DNA from: Lachnospiraceae bacterium
Lineage (GTDB): Bacteria > Bacillota > Clostridia > Lachnospirales > Lachnospiraceae
NCBI GenBank assembly: GCA_015057365.1
Contig: SVEN01000003.1
Location: forward strand, 1 to 64,000
Direction: 5' to 3'
DNA: 64,000 nucleotides
In this document: positions 38,848-48,558 of the stretch, in pieces
Layout of the letters: each line of letters opens with the position of its first letter
Numbering within the stretch: position 1 is the stretch's first letter
The notes under the pieces: generated by a model
What the model saw: only the letters and a program-made list of their open reading frames with translations
Told to the model about the DNA's origin: nothing
The model's database searches: none
Position numbers and translations under genes: made by a program

Positions 38848-38991
38848 GTTGCACCTCCCTTTTATGTCAAAGCATCAAACCGAACCGTTTCCTCTTTCCT
38901 CTATTATACCTTTTCCATATCTGTCATGCAAGCTTCTTTCCTTCCCTGCCGCCTTACAAGCACTTCCCACATTGCTCCGGTGCATGCCTTT

Positions 38992-39102
38992 TTACTCACC
39001 CATCTCCTCCATAACCTCTTTTAACTCATTTGCATCGCAGGAGCATACAAAAGCTCCGTTCATATAGATTTCATAGTGTCCGTTTACGTTGCGTACTTCC
39101 AT
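38992..39102 (-). CDS. Small protein (36 aa; absent from the ORF track)
   Basis: MEVRNVNGHYEIYMNGAFVCSCDANELKEVMEEMGE with RBS GAAAGGAGCATCATT. Confidence 0.6.
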   Translation of the reverse strand: MEVRNVNGHYEIYMNGAFVCSCDANELKEVMEEMGE

Positions 39103-39149
39103 AATGATGCTCCTTTCTGTAGCTCCCCAGCGCGAAAAACTATTGACAC

Positions 39150-39246
39150 TATCCTAGCGCGGTCTTCTTCGGTCGTGGGCGCGTTCGCATGACACCGCAA
39201 CTGCTTGTGAGCAAGCTCACGCAGATTGCTTGCATGCTCACTTTGT
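39150..39246 (-). repeat. Dispersed structured intergenic repeat, copy 2
   Basis: ggtcgtgggcgcgttcgcat (39171-39190), hairpin gtgagcaagctcac in the middle, catgctcactttg (39233-39245). Confidence 0.65.
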
Positions 39247-39261
39247 CTGCACAAAAGAAAA

Positions 39262-39302
39262 AGAACCAAGCCTAGGATGTCTCCTATCTTGGTTCTTAAT
39301 TT
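39262..39302 (-). terminator. Terminator after zinc-ribbon DUF4190-like gene
   Basis: AAGAACCAAGATAGGAGACATCCTAGGCTTGGTTCTTTTTC. Confidence 0.8.
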
Positions 39303-39331
39303 ACATCATATGGTGTCCCATAAAACGGACT

Positions 39332-39772
39332 TTACTGCATTGCAGACATAATCAAACAAGTAGCCGCGCAGTGCCATGCCACGGTGATTACCAGGCCGAC
39401 AATACACATTACAAGACCTGCGATTGCCATGTTCTTACGGGAAGACTTCATTCCCTTTACGCTCAGGATGATACCTACAATACCGGTAATGTAACCGATC
39501 AGCGGCATTAAAAGCCATGCAACCAGAGTAATAATACCGAGTACCAGACCCGCAATTGCGAATCCCGGCTTATCTGCAACCGGTGCTGCAGTCTTCTTTG
39601 CCGGCTCCATAATCTGAGAAGTCGGTGCCTCTGCAGTGTATACAGTCTCCGTTGCCGGTGCAACCTTTTCTACAGTTTCAACAGTTTCTTTCTTTGCTTC
39701 AACCTTTGCGCCACAGCTCTGGCAGAACTCATCACCCGGCTGAAGGTTTCCTCCGCAACTTTCACAATTCAT
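39332..39772 (-). CDS. Zinc-ribbon and DUF4190-like membrane protein
   Basis: MNCESCGGNLQPGDEFCQSCGAK; GFAIAGLVLGIITLVAWLLMPLIGYITGIVGIILSVKGMKSS. Confidence 0.85.
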   Translation of the reverse strand: MNCESCGGNLQPGDEFCQSCGAKVEAKKETVETVEKVAPATETVYTAEAPTSQIMEPAKKTAAPVADKPGFAIAGLVLGIITLVAWLLMPLIGYITGIVGIILSVKGMKSSRKNMAIAGLVMCIVGLVITVAWHCAATCLIMSAMQ

Positions 39773-39868
39773 TTGAATATCCCCCTTAATGTGGTTTGTT
39801 AACACGGTAAAGTATATCACACTTTTTCTGCTATTACAAGCAAAATATTATTTTACCTCCACATAATC

Positions 39869-41593
39869 TTACGCAAGCTTAAATTTATTTACTTCCTGAT
39901 TCAGATTCAGCGCAATCTCCTTGTTGACATTCGCTTCTTCCTCAATCTCTCCCACATTCATGGTCAGATCTACGGAACGCTCCGTCACATCCGCCACACC
40001 GGAAGTACACTCACCCACCGCAGTCCGTACCGCTTCTACGGAAGCAACAATACCGTCCATGTTCTGCTTTAACAGTGCACTCTCTGCCGCAAAATTCTGC
40101 ATCAGACCGTTTAAGCTGCCTACGTCACCCTGATAACTTTCACTGATGTCAAGGAGCTTTTCGTAGCCCTTCATAGCGGTTTCTTCCATAAAGGTCAACA
40201 TCTCTCCTGCCTCTTTTGCAAGATCGTTCACAGCCTTGATTACCTCCGCACTTACCTTCTGAATAGAGGTAGCAGCCTCTGCGGAATCGGATGCCAGCTT
40301 ACTGATTTCATCCGCAACTACCGCAAAGCCACGGCCCGCTTCTCCGGCTCTTGCCGCCTCGATACTTGCATTTAACGCCAAAAGGTTCGTCTGGGAGGAA
40401 ATGTTTAATATATTTGAGGTGAGGATACTGATTTCCTCCACCGCTTTGGACTTCTGAATCCGCTCGTTTACTTCCAACGCCATCTCGTCCGCTTTCCCCT
40501 TTGCAACCGCACGTTCCTCTGCAGCATTCCGGTAGATTTCCTCTGCATTTACGCGAATCTCCTCGGAAGATTTGCTTCCCTCTTCTGCCTGTCCGGAAAT
40601 CGCCTCCAGAGACGTGTATACCTGTCCGACGGACTCCGTAATCTGATTTAAGGAGAAGTTTGTCTGCTCCATGGACGCACTCATCTCTTCCATAAACGCA
40701 GACACATCGGAGATGCTCATTTCCGCCTGAGAAAGCTTCCGCACAATCGTTCCCGAGGATCCGTCCAGTTTCATGGAGTTATCGGAAATCGTAATCATAA
40801 TTCCCCGGATATATGCCAAAAGACTGTTAATATTCTCGGCAATGCTCTCCAACTCGTCCCGGCTCTTAATCTCCAACTGCTTGGTCAAATCACCCTCGCT
40901 GCTGACCAGTTCGTATACCTTTTCTTCTACCTGCTTTAAGCCGTTCAACATCGCATTAATCACAAGACAAAGTACCAACACACCTACCACCAGAGCCACT
41001 ACCGCAATCAAGACAATCTGCTTGGAAGAATCCGCAAGGCGCTCGGAAACATGTCCCGCATCGTAGTCGCATCCCAATACCGCTACCACCGCTCCGGTGC
41101 TATCATAAATCGGTTTGTACACGGATATCAAATCCCCGTCCACCGTCTCATCAATATAATCCTGTACATATTCTTCTCCGACAAAGCAATCCGCCAGTTC
41201 TTCATAGGATACTTCAAACTCATCGCCGAAATCGGCACACTCCTCCGATGCATCGGTATCAATGCCGTAATACACCGCTTCTCCGTCCGTGTGAAGCGTA
41301 TACAAAAACGCTATACCATAAGACTGCTGGATATCGCACAAGGCATCACGCAGTTCCTGATACTCCGCGCTGTCCTCACAGCCCGGCTCCAGAGTCTTTA
41401 ATACATCTCCGTCAATCACCTTCACCGCCATCTTGGAAACCATGTCCGCCTGTTCTACACCCATGGCCACCATACCGTCATTCATTTTCCGGTATGAGCT
41501 GATTCCCAGAATCACGCAAAGCACCGCAACCAGAAAAACTACCGGTAACAGAATTTTCAATCGGATACTGATTCTTTTTTTCGTTTGTTTCAT
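39869..41593 (-). CDS. Methyl-accepting chemotaxis protein
   Basis: [48 protein letters not shown]; two TMs with Cache-like extracellular region. Confidence 0.95.
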   Translation of the reverse strand: MKQTKKRISIRLKILLPVVFLVAVLCVILGISSYRKMNDGMVAMGVEQADMVSKMAVKVIDGDVLKTLEPGCEDSAEYQELRDALCDIQQSYGIAFLYTLHTDGEAVYYGIDTDASEECADFGDEFEVSYEELADCFVGEEYVQDYIDETVDGDLISVYKPIYDSTGAVVAVLGCDYDAGHVSERLADSSKQIVLIAVVALVVGVLVLCLVINAMLNGLKQVEEKVYELVSSEGDLTKQLEIKSRDELESIAENINSLLAYIRGIMITISDNSMKLDGSSGTIVRKLSQAEMSISDVSAFMEEMSASMEQTNFSLNQITESVGQVYTSLEAISGQAEEGSKSSEEIRVNAEEIYRNAAEERAVAKGKADEMALEVNERIQKSKAVEEISILTSNILNISSQTNLLALNASIEAARAGEAGRGFAVVADEISKLASDSAEAATSIQKVSAEVIKAVNDLAKEAGEMLTFMEETAMKGYEKLLDISESYQGDVGSLNGLMQNFAAESALLKQNMDGIVASVEAVRTAVGECTSGVADVTERSVDLTMNVGEIEEEANVNKEIALNLNQEVNKFKLA

Positions 41594-41744
41594 AACCCCT
41601 GACCTCCGCAATATTCTAGCTATATTAAAGCGTTTCACTCCATGCTCTTATCATACTACTTTTTCAGTTATTTGTGAAGTATTTTGATAAAATATTAATA
41701 ATTTTTCATTTCTCATCAGCTTTTCTCTGATTTTTATGTAAAAA

Positions 41745-41785
41745 AAAGAAGCCGTTTCCTATAAAACAGCTTCTTTTACTTACTT
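41745..41785 (-). terminator. Hairpin upstream of the MCP leader and at the end of the ECF S-component gene
   Basis: AAGAAGCTGTTTTATAGGAAACGGCTTCTTTTTTTT on minus strand. Confidence 0.75.
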
Positions 41786-42304
41786 TTACGGTGTATTTGT
41801 ACTTCGCTCTAATTGCTGCAGTACCAGTACAATCGGCACAATAAGCAGTCCGCACACCAAATTGCTGGTACCGTGTATGACATCAAACGGGAATCCCGCC
41901 ACTATCCAGGCAATCATTCCCTTAAAATTCAGCCCGAACAGCAGTGCCTGGGCCGGCGCATACAGGATTCCGAACCCATATCCGTGCAACGCATTTACCA
42001 AAGAATACACCACCACCGCCACCGGCTTCGGCATTTTCTTCGGAAGCAGCATGGTGATTCCCCAGAGCACGGCCCATATGTACAGATACGGAATCCACCA
42101 GGTCCCAAAACCGGCAAAGATACCGTTTAACAGCACATAAATATAAATCGGATACAAGGCCTTCGCCCGGTACACCACTGTAAAGGCAATGGTAAACACG
42201 CCTAACAGGTGGATATTCGGCGCCCATTCCATAATCATCTTTGAGACATACATCAATGCTCCCAGCATGGAAAATATGGCCATTTCCCGAATTGTCAGCT
42301 TCAT
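41786..42304 (-). CDS. ECF-type transporter S component (substrate-binding membrane subunit)
   Basis: Small hydrophobic protein MKLTIREMAIFSMLGALMYVSKMIMEWAPNIHLLGVFTIAFTVVYR; overlaps upstream gene by TAATG. Confidence 0.75.
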   Translation of the reverse strand: MKLTIREMAIFSMLGALMYVSKMIMEWAPNIHLLGVFTIAFTVVYRAKALYPIYIYVLLNGIFAGFGTWWIPYLYIWAVLWGITMLLPKKMPKPVAVVVYSLVNALHGYGFGILYAPAQALLFGLNFKGMIAWIVAGFPFDVIHGTSNLVCGLLIVPIVLVLQQLERSTNTP

Positions 42305-42858
42305 TACTTGGATACCTTGAAGGAATAGTTTGCTCCTTCTTCGATGTTGGTGGAATCTACGCCACTCATGCCGTACTCACCGTTTACATAAAAGCCCCAG
42401 TAGGTCTGGTCTACATCGTAATCCGCCAGGATTCCGTTGACCTTCTTCACATAAAGGCCGTACTGTCCTTCCTCTCCCTCAATTAAGCCGTGCTCCAAAA
42501 GTGCGGCACCTACTGTCTCTGCATCGGTATGAATCACGAACTTCGTCTCATTTCCGTCCTTATCCACTACAGAAAAGTTAAATGTTGCCTTGCCCTCGCC
42601 AAGCTCGGTCACTCCATCCTCAGTCTCGCCTGCCTGTCCGACATCCTCACCGTCTTCAGTAGCTTCGCCGCCTTCCGCACCCTCGCCGGCTGCGTCGCCC
42701 TGATTGTCCTTGGCCGGTGCGGTGACCTTGGTCTCCTGACCGCTCTGCGGGGTCTCCTTCTCATCCTTCTTGCATCCTACCGTAAACAATGCCATAGCCA
42801 CAATCAGCATCATACAAAGGATACGCGTTAACATCGTGTTTCTTGTTTTTCTTTGCAT
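42304..42858 (-). CDS. DUF4430 (transcobalamin-like C-terminal domain) lipoprotein
   Basis: Lipobox FTVGC; FVIHTDAETVGAALLEHGLIEGEEGQYGLYVKKVNGILADYDVDQTYWGFYVNGEYGMSGVDSTNIEEGANYSFKV. Confidence 0.85.
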   Translation of the reverse strand: MQRKTRNTMLTRILCMMLIVAMALFTVGCKKDEKETPQSGQETKVTAPAKDNQGDAAGEGAEGGEATEDGEDVGQAGETEDGVTELGEGKATFNFSVVDKDGNETKFVIHTDAETVGAALLEHGLIEGEEGQYGLYVKKVNGILADYDVDQTYWGFYVNGEYGMSGVDSTNIEEGANYSFKVSK

Positions 42859-42889
42859 ATCGTTTCTCCTTTTATTTGTATTTCCTCTC

Positions 42890-43105
42890 TATCCTGCCGG
42901 CACTCGCGGCGTACATCTCTAGAGGAGCGTTTCTGTCCGGGTATTTCGACTCGGCATTGCTTTTTTCACCTTCTCGGATCACTCCAATGGCCTGTCCCGA
43001 AGGTTGTGGCACCTCCGGTAGAAAAAAGGTTATATCATGCCTCACGGCGACGGGCTCGTACAGGAGTTACACCTGTTTCCCCGACACAAAAACAAGGTGA
43101 TTATA
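42890..43105 (-). promoter_or_regulatory. Cobalamin riboswitch
   Basis: Minus strand GGGGAAACAGGTGTAACTCCTGTACGAGCCCGTCGCCGTGA and B12-box-like GAGTCGAAATACCCGGACAG; upstream TATAAT. Confidence 0.88.
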
Positions 43106-43114
43106 CCACAAAGC

Positions 43115-43150
43115 CAAAAAAAAGGGAACCCATAATCGGATTCCCTTGCC
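43115..43150 (-). terminator. Terminator after hybrid histidine kinase gene
   Basis: AAGGGAATCCGATTATGGGTTCCCTTTTTTTT. Confidence 0.85.
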
Positions 43151-43171
43151 TTCTTTTCTTCTGTCCGGCAC

Positions 43172-45532
43172 TCATTTCGCTTCCGTCCAATGTACCTTCT
43201 CCGTCGGAAGATGCAGGGCTAGCATTTCTTCCAGTTCGCTTACCGCCAACGGTTTCGATAAGTATCCTGCAAATCCTTCCTTTTCGTACATCTCTTCCAT
43301 CCCGGCAATCACATTTGCCGTCAACACCAGCACTTCTGTCTCTCGATTCGGTGTCTCTTCCTTGCGAAGCAAATGCAACGTTTCGATTCCGTCCAATTCA
43401 GGCATCATATGGTCCATCAATATCAAATCATATTTCTTCCGTCGACAGTTTTCCATACATTCCTGTCCGCTTTCTACCGTCTCCAGTTGGATTTGCGTCC
43501 GCTTCAATAATGCTTTCACCACTGCTAGATTCATTGCATTATCATCTACCGCCAGCACCGTTGCCTCCGGTGCCCGCAATATTTTTTCTACCGGTTCTTT
43601 TATGATACCGCTCTCCTGCTTTCCTGTATCTGCCGATGCAGTATCCTCCGGCAACTGCTGCGGTATCCTCACCGTAAAGCAAGAACCTTTTCCGTATTCA
43701 CTCTCTACCGTAATGCTTCCGCCCATGAAATCCAGCAATTGTTTTGTGATTGCAAGACCCAGACCGGTTCCCTCAATATGGCGGTTTTTCCGTTCTTCCA
43801 AACGTTGAAAACTGTCAAACAAACGCTCTGCATCCTCTTTCCTTATTCCGATTCCCGTATCTTTTACAGATGCACACAGAACGATTGTATTGCCGGCTTG
43901 TTCCCCGTGTATTGCAAAAGTAACGGTTCCCTGATGGGTATATTTTACTGCATTTGACAACAGATTGGTCAAAATCTGATTTACTCTGAGTTCATCACCC
44001 ACGACTTCCTCCGGAAGATCCGGAGACACTTCTACCACCGTCTGCAAATTCTTATTTCCTGCCTTGAACCGCAGGTTTTGTTCAATGGAACTCAACACTT
44101 TTTTAAGAGAATATCGCGTATTTGTCAAATCCAGTTTACCGGCTTCTATTTTCGAAAAGTCCAGCACATCGTTAATCAATCCCAACAAAAGCCGGCTGGA
44201 ATTCCCGATATTATTTGCATATTCCCGGATTACTTCATCCTCATTCTCCCGCAAAATCATTTCATTCATACCGATAATCGTATTAATCGGGGTTCGGATT
44301 TCATGCGACATCTGGGCCAGGAACTGCGCCTTGGCTTCTCCTGCCACCACCGCTCTCTGCTTTTCCTTTTCCACTGCCTGCAAATCGCGTCCCGTCTTTA
44401 AGGAAGCCATCAACAGAAGAAAACATAGCGCTCCGCAAAAAGCAAACCCGCCGCCGTTTTCTCCCGGACGGTAAACTTGATAGATTTCCCAAAAAGCAGC
44501 AACGATAATTCCTCCGAGTCCTACCCCCACTTCCCAATACTCTTTCATTCTGCGGCTCCTGATATCCGCAACCATAGTTCCTGCTCCCACAAGCAACGCC
44601 AACACCACAACCAGGTAATCCGCAAACATAGAATCCATATAATCTACAATCCCCGTAATATGCAGACCGGTGGAAATCAAAAAGTTTGCCGCTACGCATA
44701 CCAGCACGAGCATGTAGAACTTCCGATACCGCTTCTTCTGTATCAGATTTGCGTAAATCACAAACGGATACGGTGCCAGCATCGTCAAACAAAAGCCCAT
44801 AAGTGTGGCCACGGTAATATTCGGCAAATAAAACTGGCGGATGACCGACTCTACGATCAAAATCAAAGAGGTCAAAAAAGTACCCAGACCAAGATAAAGA
44901 ATATCAATTTCTTTTTTATGTATGACACAAAGAATCAGGCTCACTGCCACCGTAAGCAGGCTCAGAATTACCGTAGTAAACGAAACCAAAAGTAAAAGCC
45001 CGCTTTCCTCCATAAATTGATTTACAATATCCTGTTTCTCACCGGTGTACACCTGATTCATACGACCGGTATAGGCCGAATCACTTACGGTCTCTATTGC
45101 CAGTACTTTCCCTGCATCAGATGCATAGAGCGGAAAAAACACGTAGACGCTGGCACTGGTTTTTCCGAATGGCCGCATCTCCTTGGTAGAATATTCTTCT
45201 CGCAACTCACCCTCTACATAAATACGGACGTCCTGTTGGGAGCCTCGAATATATGCCCACGGATCCGTCATGGTTTCCGGCAACACCGCTTCCGCACGGA
45301 CAACCTCTCCCCGTTCCGCCTCCCACACGCCCGGAAGTGTTACATCTTCTCTGGCTCCGTCCGGATATACCCGTTCCCATCGGACCTCCAGTTCGTTCCG
45401 GCTCCCCTTCCGTGTAGGAACATCCGATGGTGTAAGCCACTCTCCCACAATGAAAAAAAGAAGCACAACAAGCAGGATTCCTCCCAAACCGTACTTCAGT
45501 ATTTTTTCTTTCTGCTCACTCCCGCTTTTCAT
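43172..45532 (-). CDS. Hybrid sensor histidine kinase / response regulator with multi-TM sensor
   Basis: MSHEIRTPINTIIGMNEMILRE; HATPase motifs; REC LILMDHMMPELDGIETLHLL. Confidence 0.93.
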   Translation of the reverse strand: MKSGSEQKEKILKYGLGGILLVVLLFFIVGEWLTPSDVPTRKGSRNELEVRWERVYPDGAREDVTLPGVWEAERGEVVRAEAVLPETMTDPWAYIRGSQQDVRIYVEGELREEYSTKEMRPFGKTSASVYVFFPLYASDAGKVLAIETVSDSAYTGRMNQVYTGEKQDIVNQFMEESGLLLLVSFTTVILSLLTVAVSLILCVIHKKEIDILYLGLGTFLTSLILIVESVIRQFYLPNITVATLMGFCLTMLAPYPFVIYANLIQKKRYRKFYMLVLVCVAANFLISTGLHITGIVDYMDSMFADYLVVVLALLVGAGTMVADIRSRRMKEYWEVGVGLGGIIVAAFWEIYQVYRPGENGGGFAFCGALCFLLLMASLKTGRDLQAVEKEKQRAVVAGEAKAQFLAQMSHEIRTPINTIIGMNEMILRENEDEVIREYANNIGNSSRLLLGLINDVLDFSKIEAGKLDLTNTRYSLKKVLSSIEQNLRFKAGNKNLQTVVEVSPDLPEEVVGDELRVNQILTNLLSNAVKYTHQGTVTFAIHGEQAGNTIVLCASVKDTGIGIRKEDAERLFDSFQRLEERKNRHIEGTGLGLAITKQLLDFMGGSITVESEYGKGSCFTVRIPQQLPEDTASADTGKQESGIIKEPVEKILRAPEATVLAVDDNAMNLAVVKALLKRTQIQLETVESGQECMENCRRKKYDLILMDHMMPELDGIETLHLLRKEETPNRETEVLVLTANVIAGMEEMYEKEGFAGYLSKPLAVSELEEMLALHLPTEKVHWTEAK

Positions 45533-45744
45533 TGTTACCGACCACCTCCGTACCGTAATTTCCTTTTCTTTTCATTATACCAAAAAGTAGGTTCCATGAC
45601 AAGCAAACATCATTTTTTTCACATTTTATTTCAAGAAATAACCATTTCTTTCGCATATCTTGTTTTCTCCTTGCGCATATGATAAAATGAACTCCGTTAC
45701 GATGCGCAAACCATTGATATTTACATACTCGAAGGGAGTTTTTT

Positions 45745-47469
45745 ATGAAAATGTTATGGAAACTGACCAAGGAGGCCGCCCGCTACAAGGTCCTCTATAT
45801 TCTGGCAATCCTGTCCACACTACTACTGACCGGTGTGAACCTGACTGCTCCGAAACTGCTGTCCAAGATGACCGGTATCGTGGGGGAAGGCGTGGATGAT
45901 GCCGCATTAAAGCAGATTGTGTATCTTGCCATCGGACTGCTGGTGCTCTATTTACTTCGCATCGTGTTCCGATTTATGAATAATTATCTGGCCCACAAAG
46001 CTGCCTGGTACCTGGTGGGCGATTTGCGCGACCGCCTGTATAAGAAGCTCCAAAGCCTGGATTTGGGATTTTTCCACGACAAGCAGACCGGTGATTTGAT
46101 GAGCCGTGTCGTGAATGATACGAGAGACTTCGAGCTTCTGTACGCACACATGATTCCGGATATGATTACAAATCTTGTGACCTTCGGCGGCGTGCTAACC
46201 ATCCTTCTTGTTATCAACTGGAAGCTGGCTCTGATTACCTGCTTCCCGATTCCGCTCATCCTCATTTCCGGCGTGATTTTCGCAAAAAAAGTACGCCCGT
46301 TTTTTAAGGCGTCCCAGAAAAGTATGGGTGAATTAAATGCAAAGCTTCAGGACAATTTGTCCGGTCTTCACGAAATCCAGTCCTTCGGACAGGAGGCGGA
46401 AGAGGCAGCCCTTGTCAGCGAAAGTAACTTCACTCAGGTCCGTGCCATGCTCCGGGCCCTGCGGGCCAGTGCCATCTTCCACCCGAGCGTGGAGTTTGTT
46501 TCCTCCATCGGTACGGTGCTTGTGGTGGCTGTGGGCGGTTATTTGGCTTATTTAGGCCAGTTATCCGTAGAAGATATCGTAGCCTTCGTTTTATACCTAG
46601 GACTGTTTTACGCACCGATTTCGGGCCTTGCAAGCTGGCTTGAAAACCTCCAGCAGTCTCTGGCCGGTGCGGAGCGTGTGACTTTGATTCTGGATACCCC
46701 ATCCGCTATTGAAAATAAAGAAGATGCAAAAGACTTAGAAAATGTCTCCGGCGAGATTTCCTTCCGGAACGTTTCCTTCCACTACAGCAACAAGGTGCCG
46801 GTATTAAAGGACATTTCCTTTACCTGTAAGCCGGGCCAGATGGTAGCCCTCGTAGGTCCGACCGGTGTGGGCAAAACCACCATTACCCAGCTTATCTCCC
46901 GCTTCTACGACCCGGTAGAGGGTACGGTACTGGTAGACGGGCAGGACGTCCGCGATGTCACCTTAGAGAGTCTTCGTAAAAACATTTCCCCGGTATTGCA
47001 GGATACCTTCCTGTTCCACGGCTCCATTGCCGACAACATCGGCTACGCAAAGCCGGATGCCACCCGTGAGGAAATCATCGCCGCCGCAAAGGCAGCAAAC
47101 ATCCACGAAGACATCCTACATATGCCGGAAGAATACGAAACCCAAGTCGGTGAACGGGGTCTGCGCCTCTCCGGCGGTCAGAAACAGCGTGTTGCCATTG
47201 CCCGGGCCATCCTCCGCCAGTCTCCTATTATTATCTTAGACGAGGCAACTGCTTCTGTTGACGTGCAAACCGAACGCCAGATCCAGGCCGCCATTAACAA
47301 CATGGCCGGCAAACGCACCATCGTGGCCATCGCTCACCGTCTGTCCACCATAAAAAATGCAGACCTGATTTTGGTCATTCATGAAGGCGAAATTAAGGAA
47401 CAAGGAAGCCATGAAGAACTGCTGGCTCTGGGCGGAATCTATGCGCAGATGTTGAAGGCACAGGAATAG
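45745..47469 (+). CDS. ABC transporter, ATP-binding and permease fused
   Basis: ABC membrane domain; MVALVGPTGVGKTTITQLI; LRLSGGQKQRVAIARAIL. Confidence 0.96.
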   Translation: MKMLWKLTKEAARYKVLYILAILSTLLLTGVNLTAPKLLSKMTGIVGEGVDDAALKQIVYLAIGLLVLYLLRIVFRFMNNYLAHKAAWYLVGDLRDRLYKKLQSLDLGFFHDKQTGDLMSRVVNDTRDFELLYAHMIPDMITNLVTFGGVLTILLVINWKLALITCFPIPLILISGVIFAKKVRPFFKASQKSMGELNAKLQDNLSGLHEIQSFGQEAEEAALVSESNFTQVRAMLRALRASAIFHPSVEFVSSIGTVLVVAVGGYLAYLGQLSVEDIVAFVLYLGLFYAPISGLASWLENLQQSLAGAERVTLILDTPSAIENKEDAKDLENVSGEISFRNVSFHYSNKVPVLKDISFTCKPGQMVALVGPTGVGKTTITQLISRFYDPVEGTVLVDGQDVRDVTLESLRKNISPVLQDTFLFHGSIADNIGYAKPDATREEIIAAAKAANIHEDILHMPEEYETQVGERGLRLSGGQKQRVAIARAILRQSPIIILDEATASVDVQTERQIQAAINNMAGKRTIVAIAHRLSTIKNADLILVIHEGEIKEQGSHEELLALGGIYAQMLKAQE

Positions 47470-47475
47470 CAAAAC

Positions 47476-47508
47476 TAAGGGGTAGGCATCTTGCCTACCC
47501 TTTTTCTG
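47476..47508 (+). terminator. Terminator after ABC transporter gene
   Basis: GGGTAGGCatcttGCCTACCCTTTTTC. Confidence 0.85.
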
Positions 47509-47518
47509 CAATCAAACA

Positions 47519-48526
47519 TCATTCCGACTCTTTTCTTCGTCTGAGTTTTCCCTCATCGAATAACTGAAGAAAAATATCCAGAAAATACGGGTCAAACTGC
47601 GTTCCTTTTCCGTTGACCAGTTCCTTTCGGATCACCTCCGAACTTAAACTATCACGATAAATTCGTTTACTGTTCATGGCATCAAACGCATCGGCAATTC
47701 CGATAATGCGTGCCACTGCCGGAATCTCTTCTGCCGCCAGACCGCAAGGATAGCCGGTTCCGTTATATCGTTCATGATGATACCTTGCTCCTGCTTCAAT
47801 CTCCGGTATGGACTTAATCTCTTTCAAAATATCGGCTCCGATAATCGTATGAGACTTAATAATCGCGAATTCTTCCTCTGTCAATTTCCCCGGTTTATTT
47901 AAGACATGATCCGGAATACCTACTTTGCCGATATCGTGCAAAAGTGCGATATGTTGCAAATTAAGTATCGCTTGTTCTCTCCAACCGGCTCGTTCCGCAA
48001 GCATCACACTATACTCTGCTACCCGGACAGAATGTCCTTTTGTGTAGCTGTCTCTTGCCTCCAGCATACTGGATATGGTAGCGATTGTTTCAAACGTCAT
48101 TTTCTCAATCTGCGCCGTTTTCTCCATAACTTTCCGTTCCAGATAATGGGTCAGTTCGTCCAATTCCAGTACACGCCGTATTCTGTTTCGCATCACTTCC
48201 GGCATAAACGGCTTACGCACAAAGTCCGACGCCCCCTTCTTCAGGCAGGTTATTTCACTTTCAATGTCCGTATCCGCCGTCAAAAATATAACCGGCACAT
48301 TCTTCCCGTTCTCCAATTCCCGTAACCGATCGTAGGTTTCCATTCCATCCATCTCCGGCATAAGAAGGTCCAGTAACACCAAATCTACCGTATTGTTCTC
48401 TAAATATGCGAGAGCATCAAAGCCGGAACCCAACAACTCCAACTGATATTCTCCCTTTATCATATTTTCCACCAGCTTCAGATTCATTGTCGAGTCATCT
48501 ACTGCCAAAATACGCTTCATATGCAC
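47519..48526 (-). CDS. Response regulator with HD-GYP phosphodiesterase domain
   Basis: REC LVLLDLLMPEMDG; HDIGKVGIPDHVLNKPGKL, HHERYNGTGYPCGL. Confidence 0.95.
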   Translation of the reverse strand: MHMKRILAVDDSTMNLKLVENMIKGEYQLELLGSGFDALAYLENNTVDLVLLDLLMPEMDGMETYDRLRELENGKNVPVIFLTADTDIESEITCLKKGASDFVRKPFMPEVMRNRIRRVLELDELTHYLERKVMEKTAQIEKMTFETIATISSMLEARDSYTKGHSVRVAEYSVMLAERAGWREQAILNLQHIALLHDIGKVGIPDHVLNKPGKLTEEEFAIIKSHTIIGADILKEIKSIPEIEAGARYHHERYNGTGYPCGLAAEEIPAVARIIGIADAFDAMNSKRIYRDSLSSEVIRKELVNGKGTQFDPYFLDIFLQLFDEGKLRRRKESE

Positions 48527-48558
48527 TACCCCCGTTTTTTGATCGAATCAATTCCGAC

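Noticed and set aside
42853-43605. 250-aa plus-strand ORF
   Set aside because: Overlaps the cobalamin riboswitch and is antisense to the well-supported hybrid kinase gene; composition looks like a shadow ORF.
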